The translations under genes were made by a program, and so were the position numbers. 64,000 bases of DNA from Rotaria socialis (lineage: Eukaryota > Rotifera > Eurotatoria > Philodinida > Philodinidae). The notes under the pieces were generated by a model that saw nothing but the letters and a program-made list of their open reading frames with translations, was not told the DNA's origin and did no database searches. Location of the stretch: positions 214,584 to 278,583 of the forward strand of contig CAJNYU010001005.1 in assembly GCA_905331475.1 (NCBI GenBank), given 5' to 3'. Shown here one piece after another: positions 23,638 to 36,301 of the stretch (within the stretch, counting starts at the first letter, position 1; each line of letters starts with the position of its first letter).

Positions 23638-25043
23638 ATGATGCATTGTATAACTTCGCTCTTAGTTATAATTTTTACATTAACAAAAAGTTCATTAGCA
23701 GGTAAAATATAAAAATAGTTTTTTGTCTTTAAATAGTTTAATTCTTTGGTTATTTCTATAGTTCAATGTAATACAAATCCTTGCATATTGGGTGCTGGTT
23801 TTTCGCCACCTGCCTATCAATGTCTTCAAGTGCCAGACAATTTCAATGATGTTATCTGTACATGTCCTGATGGTCAATCAGAAATCAATACTCCTTGCCG
23901 TATGAACTTTTCAATATCATTTCGTAGTTATTTTTTGTTTCAACTGCTCATTTTAGGCGTTTGTAATAAGGTCAATTGTGGCCCAAATGGTGTCTGTATT
24001 GAAAAATCTTTCTATGAAAGTTTGTTTTATGCTTGTGGATGTACAAATGGTTCCAGTATATATATTCATCCAGGACCATGTCCAGGTAAGAGGCGAGAAA
24101 ACATAGATGATACTGCCATGAATTTCTATCAGAAATAAAATAATGAATCACATTAACTAAGAATAATATATAAATATAGACGCTAATCCGACAACACCAG
24201 CGCCTGGTATTTGTTTTAACGGCGGTAAGTAAAACAGGAAGTTTTCGTCTAACATGAATATATCACTATTTGGTATAATTAGGCGTTTACAATACAGCAG
24301 CAGGCATATGTATTTGTCAAGCTGGTTTTAGTGGTCCTTATTGTGAAATATCGCCTGGTAGGATTTCGATTGCTATCTTTATTTATCTTGGCGGGATCAT
24401 TTTTCTAGGCCAAACAAATTGTCAAAATGTAGTATGTGCTAATGGTGGTGTTTGTAATTCAGTAGCAACCATTGAAAATGGAGTCGATCAACAATGTTCC
24501 TGTTTAGATGGTAGAATAAATTTGACACACCCGACATCAGAAAAGCTAGACATATAGAAAATTTATTTTTTTCCCTTATTTTATAGGCTTTTCTGGCTCA
24601 AATTGTGAATTAGTTGGTAAATGAAATCAAATAATTCTTGTTTGTTTTAGAATTTATTCAAAATGAGTTTTACTGATTTAAGGTGTTTCCGGTCGGTGTA
24701 CACCTGATTTGTGTCAAAATGGAGGTATTTGTGAAGAAAAAAACAATGGTGTAACATCTTATGCTTTTTGTCGATGTCCATCTGGCATTGCAGGTCAATG
24801 TTGTCAAACGCGTAAGTCAAAACAAAAGTCAGCAATAAAAATCTAGATGTAAACATATATTGTATAATTTTAGCATATTTTTCGTGTCCTGCCCCAGGCA
24901 TCTTTGCTGATTCGACAAATTGTAAATATGGTCGATACTTTCAATGTGCTGGCTTAAATCTATCAACACTTTCATGTCCCAGAGGACTTCGTTATAATTT
25001 TATGAAGATGCGATGTGACTCAGATGTTTCCTGTCCAATATAA
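23638..25043 (+). CDS. Secreted EGF-repeat protein with chitin-binding domain
   Basis: Nine exons (23638-23701, 23762-23899, 23957-24085, 24180-24224, 24283-24357, 24409-24510, 24587-24616, 24683-24811, 24874-25043) join to 293 residues. A signal peptide, MMHCITSLLVIIFTLTKSSLA, is followed by cysteine-rich EGF-like modules: one complete set ends CICQAGFSGPYC, another is CQNVVCANGGVC...CSCLDGFSGSNC, and a third is CTPDLCQNGGIC...CRCPSGIAGQC. The last exon encodes a peritrophin-type chitin-binding module (CBM14): YFSCPAPGIFADSTNCKYGR then CPRGLRYNF and two further cysteines. Proteins of this layout are extracellular and bind chitin or glycan surfaces, such as gut lining or cuticle. Nearly every exon is phase 1 bounded, as usual for shuffled EGF modules. 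No membrane anchor. The chitin ligand is inferred from the family. Confidence 0.85.
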
Positions 25044-26189
25044 ATCGAAAAGAAGAAACAGATAAAATAACATTTGTAATGAGACAAACCAAATGGCTTT
25101 GTTTTATTTGTAGTTGCTTGTAACTTTTTTTGCTCTATCAATAATACGAATTGATTGGACATATGTTGACACCATTATTCATAATTATGAAATATTGAAC
25201 AAGAGGCCATGATTTACAATTCGAAAGAAATCTTTGCGGTTCTCGTTTTATTTTTTATGGAAATATACATGATTGAATTAGAGATAAGTGCTATTTATTT
25301 TCCACGGATCTTTTCTCGCTCTTATGTGTTCCTCGTGAATGGAATAACTAGAGAAGAGAAGAGAGAAAGAACAAGAATCCAATTTATTTGATATAGAAAT
25401 ATGACCTAAGCACAAGAGATGATATCATGGTATCTGCTTGCTGTTCTAGTTCCTTTTGCTTTTACAGCTCCATTTCTGTTTTCTTCTGTTGATGGTATAT
25501 AGTTCGAGTAATTGTTGTTCTTCCTTTCCACTTTGTGCATTGAAGGAGAAAAGACCGGTGTCGAGTTGTTGTTATTGCTGCTGCTGCTGCTGCTGCTGCT
25601 ATAGTTTGTCTTCGTATAGGCATATTAATAAGGCGCAGGAGGAGAAAAGAGGTTACTCTTTAGGCATCGCTGTTGGTCGCGAATGGCTGTATGATTCCAC
25701 CAAATGATGCCTAGGCATTATTACCAATAAGGAGGGGGAGGTCTCGTCTTTTTCTCTCTATCGCTTCGTATATCTTTCTTTTATTCTAAGTGTGGTTCTT
25801 TTCACAACGTTTCCATGTTGCAGACAGCTGCCAACAAGATTTAAGCTACTGTAGAAATTGTCTAATATTCAGCTAATGCTCATAGGTTTGTTATATTTGC
25901 TATTTTTATTTGATAATTGAAAATAAAAATACGAAGACAAATAGAAAAAAAGCTTTCATTACTATATAAAGAAAAAAAATTCCTTATTGTTTTTTTCCTT
26001 TGATTTGGATCTCGAACCAAATTAGAAATACATTAATTGACTTCCGCGTTGATTTGTTTTGGTCGCAGTAAACAATGTACAAACAAAACGATTTGATAAC
26101 AACTATTTTGTATATATGATATCGAAGACAACATTCTTTTATGTTTTTATTCTTTGCTTATTTAGTAAATAGAACTTTAATATTGATCA
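25044..26189. other. Intergenic; contains CTG triplet run
   Basis: Spacer before the BK channel gene. A GCT/CTG repeat of about eight units lies near 25575-25602. An 83-codon open frame across it (25456-25707) is a low-complexity Cys-rich reading of the repeat and is not supported as a gene. The BK promoter is presumably near 26100-26189. Confidence 0.5.
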
Positions 26190-29100
26190 ATGGACGAAAA
26201 TAACAGTAATGCGTCGATTACTAGTAGAGGCTTAGCAGATTCATGTTCAGGTGAACGTTATTGGTTTGCGTTTGTTTTATCAAGTCTTGCAACGTATTTT
26301 ATTGGTGTGATTGCTATTCTTCTATGGCGTTGCGGTGCTTTAATTTACAAACGTGGACCCACAATGAGACATCGATCTCGACGATTAGTATCCCTAGCTG
26401 AAAAACAAGAACTATCTTATGGATTTGATCCAATAAATGAACGCAATTGGGCAACAGTAGTCAAAGAATATGCAGCGAAATTGATTTCGGGTCAACAATT
26501 GCCTGGTAAAATACTCGTATGTATTACAAAAATAAACAAAATAATTGATTTATCAGATATCTATTATATTATAGGTTATCGCCGTTGTCGTCTTGAGTTT
26601 AGCATCGTTGGTTATTTATTTCTATGATGTTAATACGCAGTAAGAAAAACATAAAAAAATAAATTAAAAGCAGAAAACTTTTTATTATTTTCTTTTTCTT
26701 TCAAAAGACCCATTGAGTTATGTCAATTATGGACACAAAGTCTGACACAACAACTTGATTTAGTCTTCAATATCTTTTTTCTTTTCTATTTTTTCCTTCG
26801 AGTATGGTTTAATTATTAACTCAAACAAAAAAAGTCTTCTTTTGTTTTCATAATCTAATTAGTTTGTTGCTGCACAAGATAAACTTCGATTTTGGTGTTT
26901 GGACGTTCATTCATGGGTTGATTATTTTACTATTCCACCATCATTTACTGCTATTGTCTTAGGAAGAAATTGGATTGGTATGTGAGCTGAAATTCTATTA
27001 CATATTAATTCACTTTTTGTTTTTATTAGGAATGCGATTTTTTCGTATTGCACGTATCATGAATATTCCTGACATACTACAATTTTTGCATATACTTCGT
27101 AGTAGTAATTCAATTCGATTAACGCGCATGTTGTGTCTTCTCTTTACTGTGTGGCTATCGGCGGCTGGCTTTGTTCATCTGGTACTATTTTGTTTGCTTC
27201 GACAAGAAACAAAACAGATGATTTCTATATAAACGTTTGTTTCTAGGTTGAGAATTCCGGCGACTTCTTCAACAATTATTCAAATTCACAATCAATAACT
27301 TATTTTCAATGTGTCTACTTTCTTATTGTCACAATGAGGTAAGAACATTGACAAGTGTATCGCTGGATTCTATCAAAAGTTTGTTTTGTTTTCTGTTGTT
27401 GTTTTTTTTGATGAAAATTATATTTGGATTAGACATTCATTGCCATTTACATTAGTAGAATACGTGGGGAAAAGGAAAAGTTTTTCTGTTCTCATCGCGT
27501 GTCGTATGCTTGATCTTTTACTCGCTTCATTCTGTGTCTGATTTGGTTAATATATTCAATTTGCTGCGTCACATAAAAGTCAAAATATTTCTCTTTAAGA
27601 CTAAAGCAAAAAGAAATGTATCGATACAATAAATAAGGCCCTAGAAGATAAATCATAGTGCCTGAATTGATTTTTCCAACGAAAGCTCTTTATAAACTGG
27701 TTAATTGCATTGAGAATTTCTATACTGTCAAGTGAATGGAGATAATACTCCAGCTAATTTCATCAGTTTCGAAAACAAAATGACAAAAGATCACATTTTC
27801 TATTCTAAATCAAGTGCCTCTTGTCTGAGAATAAAATAATCTTTTGCGATTGAATAGTGAAGTAAGTGACTCGCCCATTGATTATTTCCAAAAGCCCTCT
27901 TTAGATATATTTTTATTTTCATACCATCTCATGAATCTAAGTTTGTATGACTTCGGCAAGACTTAGAAAAGCCATATTTTGTTTGATTAAAATCATATCA
28001 AAAATCAATTAGAACCTCTTATTCATTCTAAAGATAAAAAACTAACACACGGCCTAGATTTTTTCACTGCTTCTTCTTTATAATTGTATTTATTTTTTTT
28101 TCGTTGTTCTTTTCAGCACTGTTGGCTACGGCGATTACCATTTGAGAACAGTTCGTAGTAGTTAGTACAATTTATGTCTGAGTGTGCTTGAATGTGATTG
28201 TATATGTTACGGGAAAAATTTTAATTTGGAACAATTTAAAATTTCTATATTCTCGTGAACAAAAGATAAACATACGATTATTTCTAAGAAAACATCACGT
28301 TAGTCAACGCTATAATGTCATCATCAATATTCATAGAAAAGAAAAAGAGAGAAGAATCTATCAACATTGTTTTATATTATTTCGGCTTTTCTTGGATATA
28401 TCCGTGTTTTATTAGTAAACAGCTAAGACATTCTAAAGAAAGCAGAGGAAATTAGTGTGCACTATTAGTTGCGCTACTTACTAGTGCATTTAGTTTCATC
28501 GTTATTCTTATTTGTAATATTTCTAATTGCTGATAAAATGATTAGTAATCATTTTCAAGATTTCTCAAAAAAAAATTGCATCGAAAAACCTGGTAAAATA
28601 AAGCATGAAACAAAAAGAAATGCCCTCCTAAAATAGAAAGATATGCATAAAAAGAATTATTAATTAATTTGAATAGCAAATCATTTATTCTATTGAGAAT
28701 TGCTTTTTTGCGCTTTTGTAAACGTGGCGACTTGATGCTGATGCTAATTTTAGATACTCATAGAATATGCTTATTGATACCAATATCAAAAACGAAAAGT
28801 CTAAAAGTATTGTAGGACATGATGATCTTGAGAGTAAGTGTTCTTTTCAACTGCACCGAGACAATACGGATAGTTATGCACAAATTGACGAGCGATGTCC
28901 TACTCGACATATCATAAGTGGTCTATCCGAACAAATCGGAAGTCAACTCAAGATTTAATACTTTTCATATTTATATCGAATACTTGAAAATAGAAATAAT
29001 TCTATGTTTATGAATAGAATTTTAAATTGTTCCAAAATTTTGAATTATTTTCCGTAACAAATGCAAATACAAACTTCTGATTTTCTTTTAGGTATATTCT

Positions 29101-32100
29101 GCAATCGATGTATAATTATGTATTTGTTTTCTGTAGACGATCGGTCAATGTTTTATAATATTCTTCATAACGGGTGGTCTCGCACTTTTCGCACGTGCTA
29201 TACCAGAATTAGCAGAAATGCTATCAAATAAAAAGAAATATGCTGGGAATTATAGATTAGAAAATGGAAAAAAGTAGGATAAAATATCGAAAATATTTTT
29301 TATTGATATTTAAAAGCAACTCACAATTTCAGATTTGTTCTTGTATGTGGTCATATTACATTTATATCAATGGAAAATTTTCTTAAAGATTTTTTACATG
29401 AAGATCGAGTTAGTTCAGATAGTTTCTACGATGCTGATGTACTTATTGTTGATAAGTAATAAGAGACAGACAAAAGAAAAGATTTTCTTTTTAGCTATTT
29501 ATTCCTTTATAATATGTATATATATATATAGAAAGAATACTGTTGATTTTGAATTTCAAGCATTGCTGAAACGCCATTTTACACGTGTAAAATATTTCGA
29601 TGCTACGGTTATGGATCCTGTTGACCTGGAACGAGTTAAAGTAATCGTTTGATTTTATTAGAATTTTCAAATAGAATAAACAAGATTTTGCTTTTAAAAA
29701 CAATAAACTTAGTTGAAACGATCTGCAGCTGTTTTAATCCTAGCAAATAAAGATGCAACTGATCCTGATGGCGAAGATGCAAGCAATATAATGCGTGTAA
29801 TTAGTATAAAAAATTATCATTCAGATGCAAAAATAATTGTACAACTTTTACAATATCATAATAAAGTATTGATAAAAAAAGACAAATTAAAGTTTTTCTT
29901 CTTTTACCTATCTAATTTATGTTATAGATGCATTTAATGAATATTCCAGCATGGAATAGTAATACCGATGAGGCCGTATGTATTGCTGGTAAGAGGATGA
30001 GATGTTTCATTGGTTGTTTTATTTTTTTTAAATTATTTTTTCAGAATTAAAATTAGGTTTAATTGCTGAAAGTTGCCTTAATCCGGGTTTTTCAACAATG
30101 ATTGCGAATATTTTTGCAATGCGTTCAGATACAGAAGTAAGTAAATTCTATTATGAATTGTCATAGAAACCTAGATGGAAGATAGATATTTGGAAAGAAA
30201 GAAGCCAAATAAAATAAAAACAATTTTTTAGGTAGCTGGGAAATTAACAGAAAAGGTAACAGCTGTTTGTTCGTTTCGAATTTGTTGTGTTTCTATCGCA
30301 TGATAGTGAATTTTTTTCCGGTTAAATCGCTAACTAAGCGTTTATGCTCATCTGAATTTTAGGGCTCACCTGATCGATCTACGTGGCTAAAAGAATATCT
30401 TCGAGGGGCTTCACTTGAAATGTATACGGAAACATTATCAAATTATTTTGTACATGACCTAAAAAACTTCAGTGATGCTGCTAGGTTAGAAATGACGAAG
30501 AAGAAGATTTTATTTTTATTGGCATGTTTTTAGATTTTGTCTGGTTGAACTTAATATACTTCTGTTTGCGATTGAAGTTTGTGAAGAAAATGGACAAAGA
30601 AGATTAGCTATTAATCCCGATCGAACATCACAATATTATCGTATTGCTAAACGAACACGAGGATTCTTTTTAGCGGGCAGTTCCGAAGAGGCATCGAGGT
30701 AATTTTCTACAGATTAGATTTATATTTTAGAAGAGTTCAAATTTGTTTACAATGAAAATTTTGTCTCTATCATCATAACTCGAAAGCTGACGCTTTTTAT
30801 TTATTAGAATGTGCGGTCAGAACGCTAATTATTTTATCAAGGATCATAAAGCAGACATTTGCCTACCAACATGAATATCGGCCTGCATCTGAGAACATTT
30901 ATAGAAGACGACACATCAATCATGCAGGACATAGAATATTAGCACTTTTTTCTCATGCTATTTCACATGAGGAGAACTACTTTTATTCCCATCTGTATGA
31001 TTGATGTGTTTTGATCAATATATGTCATCACGATCTAGAAAACATTTTATTGGATTAAGAATGATGTTTTTCTCTCTCCCCCCCCCTTGCCTCTGAGTAC
31101 ATTTAGTTGAATTCTATATGTAAATTTCAATAGCGAAAAAACCTTGACTTTTTCTATTTTTGAATCAATGTTATTTTTACAGAAACAAAAGTTAAACATA
31201 ATTACGTTGCAATTTACTCTATCTATTGATTGATAGCATCCTTGAAAGAAATGTTTATATGTATGAGTAAGAAATAGTTAAGAAACTCAATTGTTTTCTC
31301 TTTAGAGCTCGCTATTATTGTCGTCATTGTCATCATGCACAAAAGCCCGAATCAATTCGTAAATGTATCCATTATCGTATGGAAGGTAAATTGTGATAAA
31401 ATATTTCTATAGGTAATTATTCATTATATATTTTTTAAAGATGTATCTGGTGGTGCTGGCGGTGGTGGTAGTGGTAGTGGTGCCAAACCACGTAAGTCAT
31501 CGAAAAGTTTCTATCACTTATATTTATTTTCTTTATGAATTTTTTTTCAAGGACGTGAAATGTCAAAACCACGTTCCGAGAGTAACAGTTTGTATGTTGG
31601 CTGGTTGAGTAATTTAATAAAATACTTTCTTCGATTAATATTAGAATTGAGTCGCCACCTATACCAATAGCAATAAAACCATTCTGTTTCGATACAACTG
31701 GAATGTTCTATTGGTGTCCAACACTAACTTTCGAACAACAAACCATTGTATAAAAATTTTAAAAAATAGAATTTTAGTTTTTCATGATGATTGAAGCTTT
31801 CTCTTTTCTTTAAAGGATATTCGAGTTAAATGTGAATTAACACATCATGTTATCTGTTGTATATTCGCTGAAGAATCATCGCCGGTGATTGGTCTCCGGA
31901 GTTTTGTTATGCCATTACGTGCATCGAACTTTGATGAAAACGAACTTAAATCAATTGTATTTATTGGTAATGGTGTATTTTTAAGAAAAGAATGGAGACA
32001 TATATGTAATTTTCCAAAAGTCCACGTCGTTGATGTATGTTAAAGATTATTTTATAGACAAAATAGTTACTTTATTTTCCATTGATTATTCTCAAGGGTT

Positions 32101-33458
32101 CACCAAATGATCGTGCCACGTTACGTGCGATAAATATACATTTATGTGATATGTGTGTTATACTATCATCATCAGCGTCACATCATGACCAACGACAAGA
32201 TCGTTATTTAACTGACAAAGCAGCAATACTTTGCTCGTTAAATATAAAAGCAATGAGTTTCGATACGGAATGTACTTCAACAGATAGACGCAATGGAACA
32301 TCAATTCCACTTATGACAGAACTAAGTTAGTAGATTGATTTATTGTCGTCCGTGATCGTTTGGCACAATCATTGTTACGAGTCTTTGCCAAAAACAAAAT
32401 TTCAGTCTTTCGAGAGAAAAATCTTCATAAACTAAGAAGTGTTACACTCTACTTGGTTGTAGTAGAAAGAAAACAATTCGATATATTTTTGTTTTGCCTT
32501 TAGAAAATGATACAAATGTTGTTTTTCTTGATCAAGACGACGATGATGATCCAAATATTGATCTTTACATGACACAGCCATTTGCATGTGGCACATCATT
32601 TGCTATTAGTGTTCTAGATTCATTAATGAGTGCAACTTATTTTAACGAAAATGCATTGACCATTCTACGAGGTAATTCGAAATGAATTTGATTTTTTTAA
32701 AGTTAGCATTGTTTATTGTATAGCCTTGATAACTGGAGGTGCAACACCTGAATTAGAAAAAATCTTAGCCGAAGGTGCAGGCATGACACAAGGTTCAAAT
32801 TCAAAAGAAGTATTAAATAATCGACGACGACCACGTGTTGTTTTGTTACCTGTTGAAAATCTCATTATCGAAGACACAAGCAATGCAAAAGATAATTCTT
32901 CTATTACTGTAGGGACATTTTGGGAAAATGTTAGTATCGATTTGTTTGTTTGTTTGTTTGTTTGTTTGTTTGTTGATTCATTAAGAAGAAGAAAAAATAT
33001 TGTCTTTTTTTTTCTATTTAGAATCCTACGTATGGAGATCTATTTGTTAGTTTATTAACTCATAGAGATTGGCTTTGTCTTGGTCTCTATCGTCTCCGTG
33101 ATAATGGTTCTACTCGGCCGACATCACAATCTAGTAAACGTGTTGTTGTTTGTAGTCCGCCACGAACGTTTTCTTTACTTAAATCTGATTTAGTAAAAAT
33201 AGAAACTAATTTTTTTTGTTTTTTTTATTTTTATTTTTTATTTTTATTCCATAGATTTACGTGATACAACAATTTCAACCGAAATATGATCCACCCTTGA
33301 ATATAGAGCCAGAACCAATCAAACTTATTGATAATAATAAACAATCAAATCGTATACCAGCATCAGTTAGCACAGTCATACCAATGCCATTTACTATAGT
33401 CAATAAAAAAACTCCGATCATAGATGACATTATGATTAAAGATAAAGATAAAATATAA
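26190..33458 (+). CDS. KCNMA1: BK (slo1) calcium-activated potassium channel alpha
   Basis: Twenty-six exons, from 26190-26516 to 33255-33458, join in frame to about 1111 residues. In order: extracellular N-terminus; S0 ([20 protein letters not shown], residues ~24-45); S1-S4 with [20 protein letters not shown]5; pore with TVGYGD (~283-288); S6 [21 protein letters not shown]1 beginning [17 protein letters not shown] (~627-631), matching the CxxCH haem motif of slo1; a Gly-rich linker; RCK2; calcium bowl [20 protein letters not shown] (~870-889); tail with [12 protein letters not shown] and YGDLFVSLL. Tetramers open on depolarisation and cytosolic calcium to repolarise excitable cells. The pore is a 34-nt exon (28117-28150) between introns of 778 and 986 nt; a 24-nt exon (30232-30255) encodes VAGKLTEK in RCK1. 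The segment after FLHEDR is about five residues longer than in the human protein. AATAAA is at 33491. Confidence 0.96.
32936..32972 (+). repeat. TTTG tetranucleotide repeat in BK intron
   Basis: Seven or more TTTG units lie directly after the donor of the intron at 32930-33021 in the BK gene. A simple microsatellite. Confidence 0.85.
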
Positions 33459-35244
33459 ATTTTGTGTTTTCGGTTTCGTTTTGTTTATGAAATAAAAAAC
33501 TAAATGTATGTTTTGTTCAAAAAAAAAGAAACAAATGGTTATTCTACTGTCTTTTCACATGTGCGGTTATTGAAAGAAAATAAAGGTGGTTAATGGTACG
33601 TTACGGGAACAGTATAGGTGTCATCGTGATTGAATTAATGAGTGAGAACCGCCCTGTTCTTCTCTCATTTATTCTCCTGTAAAGATGTTGGTCGTGGACG
33701 ATCAAACAAGCACAGTAGAAAGCAATCAAGCACAACCATCAGTGACTTTCGCGTTCATATTTAAGTGTCTAATCGAGACTGATGATGATCATGAAATGAG
33801 TTTTCAACTGTATTGCATAGCAAAAGCCAACCCGATTTCCGGCGCACGCTATGTATGTGCTTCGATTAGCTTCAGTTCAATTTCCGACGCACGCTCTTTT
33901 TTTCTATTTTTGACATCTTTTGCAGGTGAAATGAATCCTCGTCATTCTAGTCAATATCCTTCATTTGACAGTTGTTTTATTTCAATATACAAATGTTTTC
34001 TCGTGATAACAAAAATATGCACAAATTGAAATAGCGGTACTCGTTTCATAGTTTAGTTTAATCGATGACATTCTTAACAACGACAAATCATTATCGGTAG
34101 TCTTTCGTCTCTCTTTTTTCTTCTTCTTTAACATGACAAAGAAAAGAGTAACAGTAGTGATCAACCGACTGAGACGCCGTTTGAAGAAACATATGCGGCT
34201 GGTGCTGATTGTTGCGCCAGTGAACCGACACGAAGAGCAATATTTCACTTCACACACTCATACTTATAAAAAGACAGAGAGGCAGAGAAGAAAAAAAAAA
34301 CTATTAAAGAAAATGAAACAAAATCTCGACCGATCGGACATCTGGTGCGATAGGGTAATCATAAACCGTAGACAACATAAACTTTGGTTGGTTCTCCTTC
34401 AAAGTGCTGAATATCAATATTCGTATGAATAATAAAGTTCGACTAAAACATTTTAATAATTTATAACACAATCATCAATTTTTAGTAAAAGAAAACTCTG
34501 TTCTATTTTCCGCTACAGATAAGAGACTAATAGTGAACCAATACTAGTTTATATAGGTTTCAAGGAGAACAGATGTTGAAAAATGATGCAATCACTTGAT
34601 CATGGTTGGTAGGACAAAGTCGTACGATCTTGTGGAAAATTCATCTAGTGTAGTGTCAATGATGGTAATTATTACATTTTTTTTTGTCCCATTCGTCCCA
34701 TTGCGGGACAGCATTCAACTAGATCTATCCTTGAGTTTGTTGACGATATAAGCCATTCTGATGAAATCTCCTATGCTTGATTTCGATAGCTTTAGTATTG
34801 GCATAGAATAATAAATTTACTCATCTCTAAAATTAAAATAATCTCATATTCTAACACATTTATTTAACATGTGCGATTTACTGTCTGGGAATGACGCTTC
34901 TTTGAAATGGTTGAACGCCTTGATTTTCTCTTCCATTTCTTTTGATTTGTTAAAAAAATATTTCATTTTTGCACTGTTGTAACGTGTGACAAGAGCGTGT
35001 CGCGTGAGTTACAAGTATCTTTTCTCATTCCATGTTTCTTGCGCTCAATTTTTTTCACTTCGCTTCGCGTTTTTATCCAATGAAAAAACGATATAATCAA
35101 CCAATGGAAAAAAATATACTTCCTTCTCTCTGCTTTTTTTTCGCATGTAAAAGACATCATCACACACCCAGTAGGAGAACATTATTTTATTCCATCTATC
35201 AAATCAAGTGACATCACCTATTGTGAAAAGCTTCGAAACTAAAG
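33459..35244. other. Intergenic, no supported gene
   Basis: Spacer between the BK channel and the Pax-type gene. Open frames at 33685-34029 (plus), 34133-34432 (plus) and 33982-34257 (minus) lack recognisable domains, signal peptides and splice partners, and two of them overlap on opposite strands. Promoter of the Pax-type gene is expected near 35150-35244. Confidence 0.45.
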
Positions 35245-36301
35245 ATGAAAAGCAAATTGTATGTACCGGGTGTTGGTGAGTATATCTCGTCTTACATCAT
35301 CATGATTTAACATTCAATCAACGGTTGTAATCTAGGTCAAGCAGGAGTTAATCAACTCGGTGGTGTTTTTGTAAATGGTCGTCCATTGCCTGATCATGTT
35401 CGTCAACAAATTGTTGAATTAGCATTACTTGGCATTCGTCCATGTGACATATCAAGAAAATTACTTGTTTCACATGGTTGCGTTTCGAAAATTTTGACAA
35501 GATTTTATGAAACAGGTTCTATTCGGCCAGGATCCATTAATGGTGGAAGTGGTCGACAATCGAAAGTAAATTAACAATAAAACTATTTTCCGATCTAGGT
35601 TTACTTTTATTTTATCTTTCAAAGAGAACCTACGAGAGCCGAGCTGAAATGAATAAATGTCAGGTGAATAAAGAAGCGAGAAGATTTTCATTAATATATC
35701 TAAGACTTGTTTTTTCTTTCAATAGAATTCTGTTAATATATCTCCGTCACATCAATCGATGGACAATAAAGAAGTATCATCAACTCGGTATAAATTTTTC
35801 AAATTGATAATATTCATGAAAGAATTTAACCAATTGAAAATCATTAGGAATTATCGGTCATTTCCAGCAAGTCCTGATCGTCACCCAAGCAATTCACATT
35901 CTGCATCTCGATATTTTTCATTTCATCATCATAATCCATTTTTCTTCCAACATCGACCAACACCGACAGCACCACCAAATCCACCTTCGGACGAAGTCAT
36001 CGAATCTGAGGAATCCGATGAAGATGATCATGATGATTATGATAATAGTTCGATCTTATCAATGGAAACAAAACCAAGTACATCGTCTTCGCTAATAAAA
36101 CATTCAATTGAAAATATTCTTGCAAGTAAAGTAACGATAAAAAAGAAACGACCATCATCATCGTCATCATCGAATAGTATGTGAAAATCATTCAAATATT
36201 TTCTAATCATTCATCTATTGTCGTCTTTTTTATTTTGTTTATTTCTAGCATCGAATGATGAACAAACAACTTGCAAACGCCAAAAATGTATTGCATGTTA
36301 A
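35245..36301 (+). CDS. Pax-type protein with only the PAI half of the paired domain
   Basis: Five exons (35245-35275, 35336-35565, 35726-35787, 35848-36176, 36249-36301) join to 234 residues. Residues about 9-80 are a good N-terminal (PAI) paired subdomain: [20 protein letters not shown], then [20 protein letters not shown], then [18 protein letters not shown]. After GGSGRQSK (residue 87) the sequence leaves the paired-domain pattern: the linker and C-terminal RED subdomain are absent, and there is no homeodomain. The remainder is Ser/Pro/His rich and acidic ([14 protein letters not shown]), then HSIENILA at residues 193-200, an EH1/octapeptide motif that recruits Groucho in Pax and other homeobox proteins, followed by a KVTIKKKRP basic stretch that could be a nuclear signal. 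It ends CKRQKCIAC. Likely a nuclear DNA-binding repressor; target unknown. PAI and EH1 are seen; the RED loss is judged from this locus only. Confidence 0.8.

Noticed and set aside
25456-25707. Cys-rich 83-codon open frame
   Set aside because: The Cys run is only a CTG-type triplet repeat read in one frame.
33685-34432. Overlapping open frames on both strands after the BK gene
   Set aside because: No recognisable domains, and mutually overlapping opposite-strand frames suggest chance.
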